64,000 nt of DNA from Flavobacteriales bacterium (GCA_018401695.1 JAGYKD010000003.1:310001-374000), one strand, 5' to 3'. Shown: positions 46,853 through 55,777, counted from the stretch's first letter. Numbers and translations: made by a program. Notes: a model not told the origin generated them from the sequence alone.

Positions 46853-47311
46853 TTACTTATCGTGCAGCAATTTGTTTGGATTTATAATGGGCAAAATAAA
46901 GTTTTGTAGAGCGGTGCCCTGCAATCGGGTCAAAAGAATGCCTCGTGAGGTAGAATAGGTTACCGAGGAAAGGGCATTGGCTAAGGCAGGATTCAATTCA
47001 ATGAACCGGTTCTCCCTGGGTTTTGCCAGGTTGTTCAGACCTTCTACCTGATAAATAAATACCAGGTGAAAATTGCCCGTAGCTTCCTTTTTGTTTAGGT
47101 TTTGACTCTCGGTTCTTATTTCAATCGTGAAATCCGCCTTTACCAATTTCTCGTCAATATTAAATCCTAAATCCAAGGCGTTTTCTACATAATGCCCCAT
47201 AACATGCATCGGTTCAAAGTCCTCGGGCACATCCACCATCCCTTTTACCAATTTGTGTTCAACCATGCTGATATTTTCGGGCTTAAATATGGGTTGGTCT
47301 TTATCCGACAT
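46853..47311 (-). CDS. SecB-like chaperone of a TAC module
   Basis: A 152-residue protein resembling SecB-like chaperones: beta-sheet segments with DFTIEIRTES and FHLVFIYQVEGL, then ALSSVTYSTSRGILLTRLQGTALQNFILPIINP, comparable to the C-terminal helices of SecB. In toxin-antitoxin-chaperone systems such a protein folds and protects the antitoxin. It overlaps the antitoxin gene by 11 bases. The family call is by pattern and context. Confidence 0.75.
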   Translation of the reverse strand: MSDKDQPIFKPENISMVEHKLVKGMVDVPEDFEPMHVMGHYVENALDLGFNIDEKLVKADFTIEIRTESQNLNKKEATGNFHLVFIYQVEGLNNLAKPRENRFIELNPALANALSSVTYSTSRGILLTRLQGTALQNFILPIINPNKLLHDK

Positions 47312-47708
47312 TGTTTACTGAAGTTAATTCATTCGCTTTTTGCCACCGAACCGTCTTTGCTGTTTTTGAAGAGTCTATTTTCTTGTGAACAAAATAGGTA
47401 TGCAGGCTGCGCCTGTAGCTGCTTATAAAATTGGCCTGTGATTTTCGTTTGGACACCTCCAATAAAGGTTCTCCCAGCTCAGCCGATAATTTAGCCAGGG
47501 AACGTAAGGTAAAGTTATGTTCTCCACTCAGCCATTTGGAAATTTCGGAGGGTTGCTTCCCCATTTTTTCTGCAAGTTCCTTTTGGCTGAGGTTTTTCTC
47601 CTTCAACAATTGATGGATGCGAACTACGAGGTCTGCATACCAGTCCACAAATAAGTCAACATCTTCCGGAGTGTTGTCTAGTATTCTTTGAAAAACCTTA
47701 CTTCTCAT
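47301..47708 (-). CDS. XRE-family antitoxin (HigA-like) of a TAC module
   Basis: A 135-residue DNA-binding protein. The helix-turn-helix is at about 37-80 (LSQKELAEKMGKQPSEISKWLSGEHNFTL). The basic C-terminal 45 residues may be the chaperone-addiction tail seen in TAC antitoxins. It begins 12 bases after the putative toxin gene and overlaps the chaperone gene, so all three are one operon. Confidence 0.85.
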   Translation of the reverse strand: MRSKVFQRILDNTPEDVDLFVDWYADLVVRIHQLLKEKNLSQKELAEKMGKQPSEISKWLSGEHNFTLRSLAKLSAELGEPLLEVSKRKSQANFISSYRRSLHTYFVHKKIDSSKTAKTVRWQKANELTSVNNVG

Positions 47709-47720
47709 TTTGCTTGTCTC

Positions 47721-48239
47721 TTAAATGAATATTTCTTTACTGCCGTTGTAATAGAAGAATGATCGGTGATCAGAACCTATCAGAATTTCTTTTCCATTTA
47801 AAGCATCTAATATGCGTTTTGCAAAAAGGTTAGCTTCCTGAAATGCCATGCTTGTTTTTCCTCCTTGGGCGGTAGTGCTTGTTTTCTCACCTCCGTTAAA
47901 TAGAACAACCAAGGTTTCCGAAATCCGCAAACAGTAAAGACGAAGAGGGAAATTGCCGAAATTGATGGAAAGATGCTCCACTTTGTACCTGCCTGAGGGA
48001 GGAAGTGCCTGGGCTGCGTTTTCAAATCTGAAGAAATACTCCAATGCCCCAAATTTATCCCCAATTTCATTGGAAATAAACGTTGCCAATTCTTGGATTG
48101 ACCTTTGGAAAATGATGTGGATTTCATATTTCATGAAAAACTTATCGGTTTCTGAAATGGGGGAGTCTTCCCATCTTACCGTATAGAAGGTGCAAACCTG
48201 TCTTTCGTTATCAAATACCTCAAGAGCAAATGTATTCAC
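47721..48239 (-). CDS. Putative toxin of a TAC module (HigB/RelE-like C-terminal part)
   Basis: A 172-residue protein. Residues about 95-165 (FPLRLYCLRISETLVVLFNGG, then QEANLFAKRILDALNGK) look like the RelE/HigB fold, in which LRLYC..., V.L..G... strands and a C-terminal helix occur. The N-terminal 90 residues (EVFDNERQVCTFYTVRWED) are extra compared with normal HigB of about 100 residues. First gene of the operon, as is usual for HigBA. Toxicity is inferred. Confidence 0.65.
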   Translation of the reverse strand: MNTFALEVFDNERQVCTFYTVRWEDSPISETDKFFMKYEIHIIFQRSIQELATFISNEIGDKFGALEYFFRFENAAQALPPSGRYKVEHLSINFGNFPLRLYCLRISETLVVLFNGGEKTSTTAQGGKTSMAFQEANLFAKRILDALNGKEILIGSDHRSFFYYNGSKEIFI

Positions 48240-48833
48240 TTATAACTGAAATTTGGGACGGTTTGTTTCATTTTTAAGTAAACTTATTGAGGGTTATATG
48301 TATTTATTTGCTAATCAAATGTTTATAATCCGAGCAGTTTCATTTTCTCTAGTTTTACTTTTCCAAGTATTTTGTCCACCTTCCGTAGCTTTTCACACAC
48401 CAATTCCTTGGATTTATTTCGTTGGTTTATTCTTCGGATGCTCAATCTCCAATTCCCGGACCTGATACCTATGTCTCAAAGCCTTGGGATTGCAAAAAAA
48501 CCTTTAGGGGGATTTGTTGAGTCCTTGGCCGGTTACCACGATAGGCTGCTCTACTACAAATTTAAATTATTGTTGGCAGTTTACCAAGCCTTGGATTGAT
48601 GGTTTGAGCTTAGGTTTGATTGGTCGGTTTTTAATGGTTTGGATTGTTGGTGATTGGTGGGTGTGCTGCCAGGCCGGACATGCAATAAATCTATAGCCTG
48701 ATTTTGTTAGGGTAGGCTAATGACAAGAAAGCAGCATTTCCCTGTAAGAAAGGTTTTAAAATGGAGTTTAATTTTAAAAATTCAGCTGGAAAATACCTTT
48801 TCCTCCTAATCCTCCATTGGTTAAGAATCTCAT
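48240..48833. other. Non-coding or decayed DNA upstream of the TAC operon
   Basis: No convincing gene. On the minus strand near 48270-48490 two frames joined by a shift read RHRYQVRELEIEHPKNKP and KSKELVCEKLRKVDKIL, which look like the degraded end of a gene. The AT-rich part next to 48240 must hold the TAC promoter; TAAGTTTA is the nearest -7 candidate. Confidence 0.35.
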
Positions 48834-48996
48834 CCCGCCCGGATGGAACGGAAAGCCCGGAGCGGCCAAAGGCTAAAGCCACTTAGCGGGTGGAGGCTGA
48901 CCGTTTTTGCGGGCAGACCCCACACCGCTTAGTGGCTTTGCCTTTGGAAGCGAGGACTTGCAGGGACAGCCGGATCAGCGGGCCAAATTACCCCCC
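48834..48996 (-). repeat. Structured intergenic repeat, copy 8
   Basis: Arms at 48866-48889 and 48925-48947 form a near-perfect stem (CCAAAGGC, AAGCCACTTAGCGG with CCGCTTAGTGGCTT, GCCTTTGG). Apex GTGGGGTCTGCCC...GGTCAGCCTCCAC. 5' block CCGGCTGTCCCTGCAAGTCC; 3' block CTCCGGGCTTTCCGT. One of the clearest copies. Confidence 0.8.
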
Positions 48997-49415
48997 CCCT
49001 TCTTTCCCCTTTTTTAGTTCTAAAGGCCGATTGGCGACCCTGTTCCTCCCAAAAAACTCAGGTTCAGCCATGCTTTTCCCCTACAATGCACCTCAAAGCA
49101 ATTATTTAATCTTTATACAACAATCTACTTTTTGTTTACTATTGCTGAGAAATCTTTACTTAAGTGACCTGAGTCGATTGCTGTTGGAACTTGAGGTTGA
49201 ATTAGGCCTGCTTGAGTAAACGGCCTTTTTGGATTAGTAATAATTCGTTTTGGGCAATTAAAAATATTGTTTAATTTAGGATTGGGAAACGTAGGGCTAG
49301 CTCCCAGAGCCCAACGGGTATTCCTCCACACTATGAACGACAGGGGCATACGTGCCCCTGTTTTTGTTTACTTTTTTAACGCCGGGGTAACTTTCGATTC
49401 GGAATAATTTTAGGT
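48997..49415. other. Intergenic region with an orphan terminator
   Basis: No gene recognised. It ends in a strong plus-strand hairpin-T tract at 49341-49365, although no plus-strand gene precedes it. An AGGCC/GGCCT hairpin with T run lies at 49204-49230. A small RNA on the plus strand is possible. Confidence 0.4.
49341..49365 (+). terminator. Orphan plus-strand terminator
   Basis: CAGGGGCA and TGCCCCTG pair around TACG, followed by TTTTTG. On the minus strand no T run follows, so it does not serve gmhA. Confidence 0.75.
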
Positions 49416-50027
49416 CTAAGATATGCGCGCGTCGTAAGTGGCGCCCATGCTGCCGGAGTGGGGGAGCACCTCCATCACCTGCTTTTTGACCATGTTGAAA
49501 ACCGCCATATGGACGTCTTCGGTTACCTCCATGTCCATGACTTGGGCATGGATGACCAAATCGGCCAATTCTGCAATTTTCCCACCTTTAAAACCACACA
49601 TGGCCACCGTAATGGCGCCTTTTTCTTTGGCGTAGCTGAGGGCTTGCACCACGTTTTTGCTGTTGCCGCTGCCCGAAATGCCAATCACCACATCGCCGGA
49701 TTGCAGGTAGTTTTTGAGCGGTTCCACAAATATATCGTCCCAGCTGCTGTCGTTGGCTATGGCCATCATGGAGGGGATGTTGTCGTTTAGGCACAGCATT
49801 TTAAAACGCTTGTCCAATCCATAGCTGGCGCCTTTTAAAAAATCGCCGGCTGCATGGCTGGCGGTGGCTCCGCTGCCTCCGTTGCCAAAAGTGAAAATCT
49901 GTTTTTCTTGTTCCCAAGCCCTCAAAAAATAGGTGCTTAGGGCATTTACCTTGTTCAAGTCGAGCGAAGCCAAGGTGCTTTGCAGCAATTCCAAATACGT
50001 TGCACTGGTGGCCTTATTTATGTTCAT
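49416..50027 (-). CDS. gmhA: Sedoheptulose-7-phosphate isomerase
   Basis: A 203-residue SIS-domain isomerase making D-glycero-D-manno-heptose 7-phosphate, first step of heptose precursor synthesis. FTFGNGGSGATASHAAGDF (about 45-63) binds phosphate; DVVIGISGSGNSKNVV near 112 and the TEDVHMAVFNMV helix are characteristic. Its start overlaps the hddA stop by four bases. Last gene of the heptose operon. Confidence 0.92.
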   Translation of the reverse strand: MNINKATSATYLELLQSTLASLDLNKVNALSTYFLRAWEQEKQIFTFGNGGSGATASHAAGDFLKGASYGLDKRFKMLCLNDNIPSMMAIANDSSWDDIFVEPLKNYLQSGDVVIGISGSGNSKNVVQALSYAKEKGAITVAMCGFKGGKIAELADLVIHAQVMDMEVTEDVHMAVFNMVKKQVMEVLPHSGSMGATYDARIS

Positions 50028-51007
50028 TGCTCCCTTCCATAATAAATCAACGTGCTGCCTTCGGATTCAAAGGCAAAGTCAAAGGTACGTAATTTGTGCA
50101 GGGCTTGTTTCAACTTTTCTTGCCGTTCGGGTGGACAAAAGAACAGCAAGAAGCCACCTCCGCCCGCACCCAACAGTTTGCCGCCCAAGGCGCCCGCCGA
50201 TCTTGCCGCCTCGTAGGCCTGTCCAATCAATGGGTTGCTTATGCCCGAGGCCAACTGCTGCTTGAGCATCCAGTTTTCGTGCAGCAAATGCCCCATGGCC
50301 TCCAAATTTCCATGCACCAGGGCTTCTTTTAGCTCGTCTACCAAAAGGGTCATTTGCCTCAGAATTTCGATTCGGTTGTTTTGGGGCAGATTTTTTTTCT
50401 GTTCCGCCAATATTTTGGAAGCGCTGCGTTGCTGACCGGTATAAAACATAACTAGGTGCGATTCCAAGGCCTTCCATACCTCGTCGTTCATATACACCGG
50501 TTCAATATTTACCTTGCCGTTGGGCAAAAATCGCAATACATTCATTCCTCCCAAAGCTGCGGCATATTGATCTTGCTTTCCAATGGGTTCTTTGAGTTGC
50601 TCAATTTCCAGTATACACGCCTCTTCTGCAAGTTGTTCTTTGGATACCAGGCGTCCCTCGGCTGCGTGTAAATTGTGCAACAGCCCCACGGTAAATGCGG
50701 AGCTGGAGCCCATGCCTGTGCCGGAGGGAACGTCGGCAATGGAGCTTATTTCAATCCCTTTTTTGCCGTAGGCTTTAAGGGCTTCGCGTAAAATGCGGTG
50801 TTCTAATTCTTCTGGGTTCGATACCGTTTCTGTTTGGGAATATTTTACCCGAATTTTGTCGGGTTCAAAAAAGCGGTGGGAACTGATGTACATGTACTTA
50901 TTGATGGAAGTACTCAATACCGCTCCGGGGTATTGGCTGTAAAAGGCTTCCATGTCGGAGCCACCTCCCACAAAACTTATTCTAAAGGGTGTTCGTGTGA
51001 TAATCAT
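50024..51007 (-). CDS. hddA: D-glycero-alpha-D-manno-heptose 7-phosphate kinase
   Basis: A 327-residue GHMP kinase that phosphorylates heptose 7-phosphate at C1. The GHMP ATP motif PSGTGMGSSSA is at 94-104; the N terminus RTPFRISFVGGGSD and the C-terminal GALGGKLLGAGGGGFLLF are those of HddA. It lies between the fusion gene and gmhA, matching the GDP-heptose route. Confidence 0.93.
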   Translation of the reverse strand: MIITRTPFRISFVGGGSDMEAFYSQYPGAVLSTSINKYMYISSHRFFEPDKIRVKYSQTETVSNPEELEHRILREALKAYGKKGIEISSIADVPSGTGMGSSSAFTVGLLHNLHAAEGRLVSKEQLAEEACILEIEQLKEPIGKQDQYAAALGGMNVLRFLPNGKVNIEPVYMNDEVWKALESHLVMFYTGQQRSASKILAEQKKNLPQNNRIEILRQMTLLVDELKEALVHGNLEAMGHLLHENWMLKQQLASGISNPLIGQAYEAARSAGALGGKLLGAGGGGFLLFFCPPERQEKLKQALHKLRTFDFAFESEGSTLIYYGREQ

Positions 51008-51016
51008 GGCCAGGTC

Positions 51017-52909
51017 TTAGCGTTCTTGAGGGCGCGTATATACAAAATCGGCTTTTTGAACCAAAGCTGCAATTTCACGGTACTCGGTTGCTTCTCTTTT
51101 TTCCCAAAGGGCTAGCCTTTCTTCTTCCAAATAGCCTTTCCATGCATACAAGGCATGGACCCTTTTCTCCAATTCGTCTTTACTTTCTTTGAGGCCAATG
51201 GAACAGGTCCAAGGCAGGGCATCGAGGCTATCATGCAAGGCGGGAACTCCTTCTACCAGCACAATTTCTTCATTTTGGCGTTGGTATTCCAAGGCTTTGG
51301 CTTGCTGTTTCGGATGCCGTGCATAGCCGGGAACCATTACGGGTTTTCCTTGCAAAATGTCGTTTAAATCGCCGGCCAATCTATGGAGCCTAAAGCTATG
51401 TTCAAAATTATCTTCGCCGGGTTTACGTTTTTTGCGTGGTACAATCCAATCGTCCAGGTGAATCACCAGCACGCGCTTTCCTTGAAGTCTTAGGTGCCTG
51501 GCCAGCCAGGTGCAAAGGCTGGTTTTGCCTGAGCCGGTATTGCCGCCAATGCGCACCAATCCCAAGCTGTTGCTTGGGCGCATGGCCAAGGCACTATCGA
51601 TATCCTGCAATGCTTTTTCCCAGGGATTAGAAGTTAAAAAACGAACGGCATCCAAGAGGTTGGGGAAAAACAGGTCGGGTTGAGTTTGTCCGTCTTTCAG
51701 TCCTTTCCCGGTAGCTACACCAATGGTGGTGCAACCGGCTGCGGCCCCTGCTTGCAAGTCGCGCTCGTTGTCGCCCACCATAAAACTGGCTTGCAAATCG
51801 ATATTGAATCTTCCGGCGGCTTCGAGCAACATGCCGGGTTTGGGTTTGCGGCAATTGCATTCGGTCTTAAATTCCGGATTCTCCTCCGGAAAGCCTTTGT
51901 CGGGATGATGCGGACAAAAATAAATGGCGTCCAAATAGGCACCTTCCCGGCCCAAATCCGTTTCCATGCGGTGGTGGATTTTTTGCAAACCCTCAAGACT
52001 GGTAAGGTTACGCGCAACCACCGATTGGTTGGTGGCCAAAATAGCCAGCATGCCGCTTTTGTTGAGCTGTTTAATGGCTTCTGCGGCAAACGGATAAACC
52101 TGCATTTGCTCCGGGGTGGAAATGAATTCCGTATCGTCGTTTACTACTCCGTCTCGGTCCAGAAATACAGCCACCTTTCGCTCGCTCAAGCGCTTTTTGG
52201 CAGGAAGACCGGCCAAGACGTCTTTTTCTACTTTTTCCAAACGGTCGGGCGTACCCATATCTTTCATATACTCCGGGGTATTGTAGCCGTACATCTTGCA
52301 TTGACCAACCCAATTGGGGAACAAATCTCTGCCGAAATCGGGGGTTCCTTGCGCCGGAATTTGGCGACAAAGTATTGGCTCTAAGAGGTACAATCCCGCA
52401 TTCACCAAATTGGGGAGCCAAAGTCCTTCTTTGCGTGGCTTGGCATGAAATGCCACAATGCGGTCTTTGGCATCGGTTTCCACCAAGTCGCTGTCGTGTG
52501 GGTGATCGTTGGGATGCAAAACCAGGGTAGCCTCCGCCTGTTTTACTTTATGAAAGGAGAGCAGCCGCTTTAGATCCACTTCCATGTACACATCGCCATA
52601 CACTACCAGTACTGTTTCGTTTAGGGAGGAGTGTATATCGTAGAGCGCGCCAGCCGAACCTCTGGGCTGGGGTTCTATATAGTAGTGCAGAAGAGGGTAA
52701 TTCCCGCCCCCCTGGCCAAAATGTTGCTGAACAGCTTCCGGTAGGTAGTTGAGGGTAATCCAAGCTTCTTCCACACCTTCTCGCTTTAGCCAGGAAAGGC
52801 TGTGTTCGAGCAAAGGTTTTCCGGCAACTTCCACCATGGGTTTGGGAAGCGCTTGGGTTTTTTCCTTTAGTCTACTGCCTTTTCCCCCGGCCAATACTAC
52901 GGCAATCAT
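51017..52909 (-). CDS. Three-domain fusion: heptose-1-P nucleotidyltransferase, GmhB-type phosphatase, P-loop kinase-like domain
   Basis: A 630-residue protein joining three enzymes. Residues 1-235 are a sugar-phosphate nucleotidyltransferase (VLAGGKGSRLKEKTQALPKP, YGDVYMEVD), like HddC. Residues about 245-430 are a HAD phosphatase of the GmhB type, with D251xD253 in FLDRDGVVND and zinc ligands in CPHHPD and CNCRKPKPGM, removing the C7 phosphate. Residues about 440-630 are a uridine-kinase-like P-loop domain (GGNTGSGKT 455-463, HLDDW 484-488) of unknown substrate. With hddA and gmhA the operon covers all steps from sedoheptulose 7-phosphate to NDP-heptose. It overlaps the methyltransferase gene by four bases. 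Confidence 0.9.
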   Translation of the reverse strand: MIAVVLAGGKGSRLKEKTQALPKPMVEVAGKPLLEHSLSWLKREGVEEAWITLNYLPEAVQQHFGQGGGNYPLLHYYIEPQPRGSAGALYDIHSSLNETVLVVYGDVYMEVDLKRLLSFHKVKQAEATLVLHPNDHPHDSDLVETDAKDRIVAFHAKPRKEGLWLPNLVNAGLYLLEPILCRQIPAQGTPDFGRDLFPNWVGQCKMYGYNTPEYMKDMGTPDRLEKVEKDVLAGLPAKKRLSERKVAVFLDRDGVVNDDTEFISTPEQMQVYPFAAEAIKQLNKSGMLAILATNQSVVARNLTSLEGLQKIHHRMETDLGREGAYLDAIYFCPHHPDKGFPEENPEFKTECNCRKPKPGMLLEAAGRFNIDLQASFMVGDNERDLQAGAAAGCTTIGVATGKGLKDGQTQPDLFFPNLLDAVRFLTSNPWEKALQDIDSALAMRPSNSLGLVRIGGNTGSGKTSLCTWLARHLRLQGKRVLVIHLDDWIVPRKKRKPGEDNFEHSFRLHRLAGDLNDILQGKPVMVPGYARHPKQQAKALEYQRQNEEIVLVEGVPALHDSLDALPWTCSIGLKESKDELEKRVHALYAWKGYLEEERLALWEKREATEYREIAALVQKADFVYTRPQER

Positions 52910-53682
52910 GATTCCTTGGGTTTATGACCGATGTACAGCATTTCGTTTTCCGGAAGGCCATAGTGGCCCCGTTCCTCGGCAGTCAGGGTTTGAACAAAAG
53001 CATTGATTTCCACGCGAAACCCTGCATTTTCAAGCCGTTGGGCATAGTCTTTGCCGTACAACCTAAAGTGATCGGCTTGCAAGAATCTGCGTTCCCGTTC
53101 TTTGGGGTCGGTGAGTGTCAAGTCCTCCTGGGTTTCTTCCCAATCGGGATGCATAGGGACTTGCAAGATGGCCCATCCTCCTGGTTTTAGCACCCTACAA
53201 ATTTCGGAGGCTGCGTGAACATCATCCGGAATATGCTCTAAAACATGATTGCAAAACACCACATCAAAGGTATTTGCGTCAAAGGGCAGGGCGTTAATGT
53301 CTAACTTTATGTCGGCCCAGGGAGATTCTAAATCTCCGCTGATATAATCCAGATTTTTCTGAGCTTTAAAGCGCTTGATAAAGCAATATTCTGGAGCTAT
53401 ATGCAGCACCTTTAGCGGGGCTTCAAAAAAAGAAGTTTCTCTTTGCAAATAAAGCCACATCAGTCGGTGCCTTTCCAAACTTAAACTTCCCGGGCTAAGG
53501 GCATTGGGTCTGGACTTAACACGTCCATAGGGCAAAAAGCTTCGGTAGCTGTGGCCGGATATGGGGTCGGTTACTTTATTTCCCTTATAAAAAAGAGCAA
53601 CCCCACGAAGTGCCCAATGGCTTACATGGTGTAGGTACTTTCGGGGTACCATGCGCGTGGCCAGACTTATGATCTTTTTCAT
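52906..53682 (-). CDS. SAM-dependent methyltransferase (class I)
   Basis: A 258-residue methyltransferase heading the heptose operon. The SAM site is LKVLHIAPEYCF followed by SGDLESPWAD; FDVVFCNHVLEHIPDD near 145 and CRVLKPGGWAILQVP are the post motifs. It may methylate a sugar or lipid in the same surface glycan. The ATG at 53682 is preferred over one 15 bases upstream because the MKKI start is more typical. Confidence 0.88.
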   Translation of the reverse strand: MKKIISLATRMVPRKYLHHVSHWALRGVALFYKGNKVTDPISGHSYRSFLPYGRVKSRPNALSPGSLSLERHRLMWLYLQRETSFFEAPLKVLHIAPEYCFIKRFKAQKNLDYISGDLESPWADIKLDINALPFDANTFDVVFCNHVLEHIPDDVHAASEICRVLKPGGWAILQVPMHPDWEETQEDLTLTDPKERERRFLQADHFRLYGKDYAQRLENAGFRVEINAFVQTLTAEERGHYGLPENEMLYIGHKPKES

Positions 53683-53898
53683 ATGTTTTTGCGGCAATGT
53701 ACCCGGGGGTTAACCTTGACCTTTATGGGGTATTAAGTCCATGAAGGCACAAACCCTCGCTGTTTCTTTGTGCCGAAACTACATAAATCCGAGCGAACCT
53801 TAGGCATGATTTATGCACAGTACATGTTAATATCACCGCACAGAATCCGGTAGGCCTGTTTAATTTAGCTACAATAATAGCTACCCGTTTTGTGTTTG

Positions 53899-53906
53899 TA
53901 TCTTTG
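53899..53906 (+). promoter_or_regulatory. YwqK-like gene promoter, -7 box TATCTTTG
   Basis: Exact TAnnTTTG match. It ends one base before an ATG at 53908 and seven before the ATG at 53914, favouring the latter. Confidence 0.6.
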
Positions 53907-53913
53907 TATGCGC

Positions 53914-54678
53914 ATGAAAGCATTAATTCCATTTCTTATTTGTCTGTTCGGGGCTTTTGGCTTCTCCGTCTGGGCGCAAAACGCTACCAATGCACAAGGA
54001 AAGCGCACCGGCAAATGGGTGCTGACCGACACCACCGGCAGAAAAACAGCCGAAGGAATCTATAAGAACGGTGCACGTATAGGCTTGTGGACCTTTTACC
54101 GCGAAAGTGGCGCTGTAAAAGCCGAAACCGAATTTATGCAAGATGGCCAAACCGCCAACTTTAAATTTTTTCATCCCAACGGAAAGGTCGCCGGCGAAGG
54201 ATTGTACCTGCACCAAAAGCGCCATGGCAAATGGCTCTTTTACGATACCGACGGCAGCCTCTTGTCCGAAGAAAATTACTTAGAAGGAAAACTCCACGGA
54301 GTCGTACTCAACTACCATATCAATGGACAGCTCTACGAAAAATGGACTTACGAGCAGGGACATAAACAGGGGTTGTGGGAACAGTATTTCGATACCGGAG
54401 TATTAAAAGCCAGAGGCGCCTACGAACAAGGAAAACTAAACTCCCCAGTAGTGTACTTCTACAGCAGTGGGCGCATGTTTTTGTCCGGGAAATACCAAAA
54501 CGACCTTAGAGAAGGACCTTTTACCTATTACAAAGAAAACGGTCAGGTAGAAATGGTGCTGCGTTACCACAAGGGAGTATTGCACCCCGAGGATCAAGAA
54601 AAACTTGGAGAAAAATCAGACCCACAATATTTGCCTGAAGATATTATCAGGCAAAAATTTATGGAAGAAGGACCTTAA
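53914..54678 (+). CDS. Secreted MORN/YwqK-repeat protein
   Basis: A 254-residue protein with signal peptide 1-22 (SVWAQ) and about eight repeats of 22-24 residues with the pattern G-x-W-x-x-Y-x-x-x-G-x-(L/V)-x-x-E, as in GLWTFYRESGAVKAE and GKWLFYDTDGSLLSE. This is the MORN-like YwqK family. Repeats form a beta-hairpin ladder; the role of the exported Bacteroidota forms is unknown. The mnmA start lies eight bases after its stop. Confidence 0.85.
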   Translation: MKALIPFLICLFGAFGFSVWAQNATNAQGKRTGKWVLTDTTGRKTAEGIYKNGARIGLWTFYRESGAVKAETEFMQDGQTANFKFFHPNGKVAGEGLYLHQKRHGKWLFYDTDGSLLSEENYLEGKLHGVVLNYHINGQLYEKWTYEQGHKQGLWEQYFDTGVLKARGAYEQGKLNSPVVYFYSSGRMFLSGKYQNDLREGPFTYYKENGQVEMVLRYHKGVLHPEDQEKLGEKSDPQYLPEDIIRQKFMEEGP

Positions 54679-54685
54679 TCAAATT

Positions 54686-55777
54686 ATGAGCAAACACGGA
54701 CGCGCTTTAGTAGCTATGAGCGGTGGAATTGATAGCTCAGTAACGGCTTTGCTCTTGCATGAGGCCGGCTACGACGTGGTTGGAATTACTATGAAAACCT
54801 GGGACTACGCCAGCTCCGGTGGTTCACGCAAAACTACCGGCTGTTGCAGCCTCGACGATATCAACGACGCCAGAGCCATGGCCGTGGAACTTGGATTTCC
54901 GCATTACATCCTCGACATCCGTTCCGAGTTTGGAGAGTCCATTATTGATAACTTTGTGGACGAATACCTCGCCGGTAGAACCCCCAACCCCTGTGTGTTG
55001 TGCAATACCCACATCAAATGGGATGCCTTGGTAAAACGCGCCGAACAATTGGATTGCGACTTTATTGCTACCGGGCATTATGCCAAAGTGAGGGAAGAAA
55101 ACGGTCGCTACATCGTTAGTAAAGGTTTGGACCATGCCAAAGACCAAAGCTATGTGCTTTGGGGACTCAAACAAGAAAATCTGGCAAAAACCATTTTTCC
55201 TGTAGGTGGCTACCACAAGAAAGAAATTCGAGACATAGCCGCCAAAGCAGGCTTTGAAGCACTAAGCAAAAAGGCCGAGAGCTATGAAATTTGTTTTATT
55301 CCCGACAACGATTACAGGGGTTTTCTCAAACGCAAGCGCCCCGACCAATTGCATAGCCTGGATGGAGGAACCTTTGTTGATAAACAGGGGAATACCTTGG
55401 GTAAGCACCATGGATACCCATTCTTTACTATTGGCCAGCGCAAAGGCCTTGGTATTGCCTTGGGAGAACCTGCCTATGTTACCGCCATTTCGCCCGAAAC
55501 AAACCAGGTAACCCTTGGGCCACGCGAAGATTTGGAGCGGCAAACCATGCGCGTGCGCGACGTAAATACCATTAAATATCCGGTCATTGAAAACGGCTCC
55601 AAAGCCGTAACCAAAATCCGATACAAAGACCAGGGAAAAGCATCTGCCCTGTTCTGGGAGGGCAACGCCTTAGAAGTAGTTTTTGAAGAAGCCGCTGAGG
55701 CCGTTGCACCCGGTCAGTCTGCCGTATTTTACGACGGCGAGGATGTGATTGGAGGAGGTTTCATTGCCCGGGGTTAG
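54686..55777 (+). CDS. mnmA: tRNA-specific 2-thiouridylase
   Basis: MnmA thiolates U34 of tRNA-Lys, -Glu and -Gln. The 363-residue protein has the PP-loop SGGIDSSV (12-19), the catalytic Cys103 (NPCVLCN) and Cys203 (YEICFIP), ATGHYAK, and GQRKGLGIALGEP. A longer frame from 54605 overlaps the upstream gene and adds nothing conserved. It ends in a four-base convergent overlap with the SDR gene. Confidence 0.95.
   Translation: MSKHGRALVAMSGGIDSSVTALLLHEAGYDVVGITMKTWDYASSGGSRKTTGCCSLDDINDARAMAVELGFPHYILDIRSEFGESIIDNFVDEYLAGRTPNPCVLCNTHIKWDALVKRAEQLDCDFIATGHYAKVREENGRYIVSKGLDHAKDQSYVLWGLKQENLAKTIFPVGGYHKKEIRDIAAKAGFEALSKKAESYEICFIPDNDYRGFLKRKRPDQLHSLDGGTFVDKQGNTLGKHHGYPFFTIGQRKGLGIALGEPAYVTAISPETNQVTLGPREDLERQTMRVRDVNTIKYPVIENGSKAVTKIRYKDQGKASALFWEGNALEVVFEEAAEAVAPGQSAVFYDGEDVIGGGFIARG

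Noticed and set aside
49125-49349. 74-codon minus-strand frame before the gmhA region
   Set aside because: No family pattern or promoter box; it crosses the orphan terminator hairpin.
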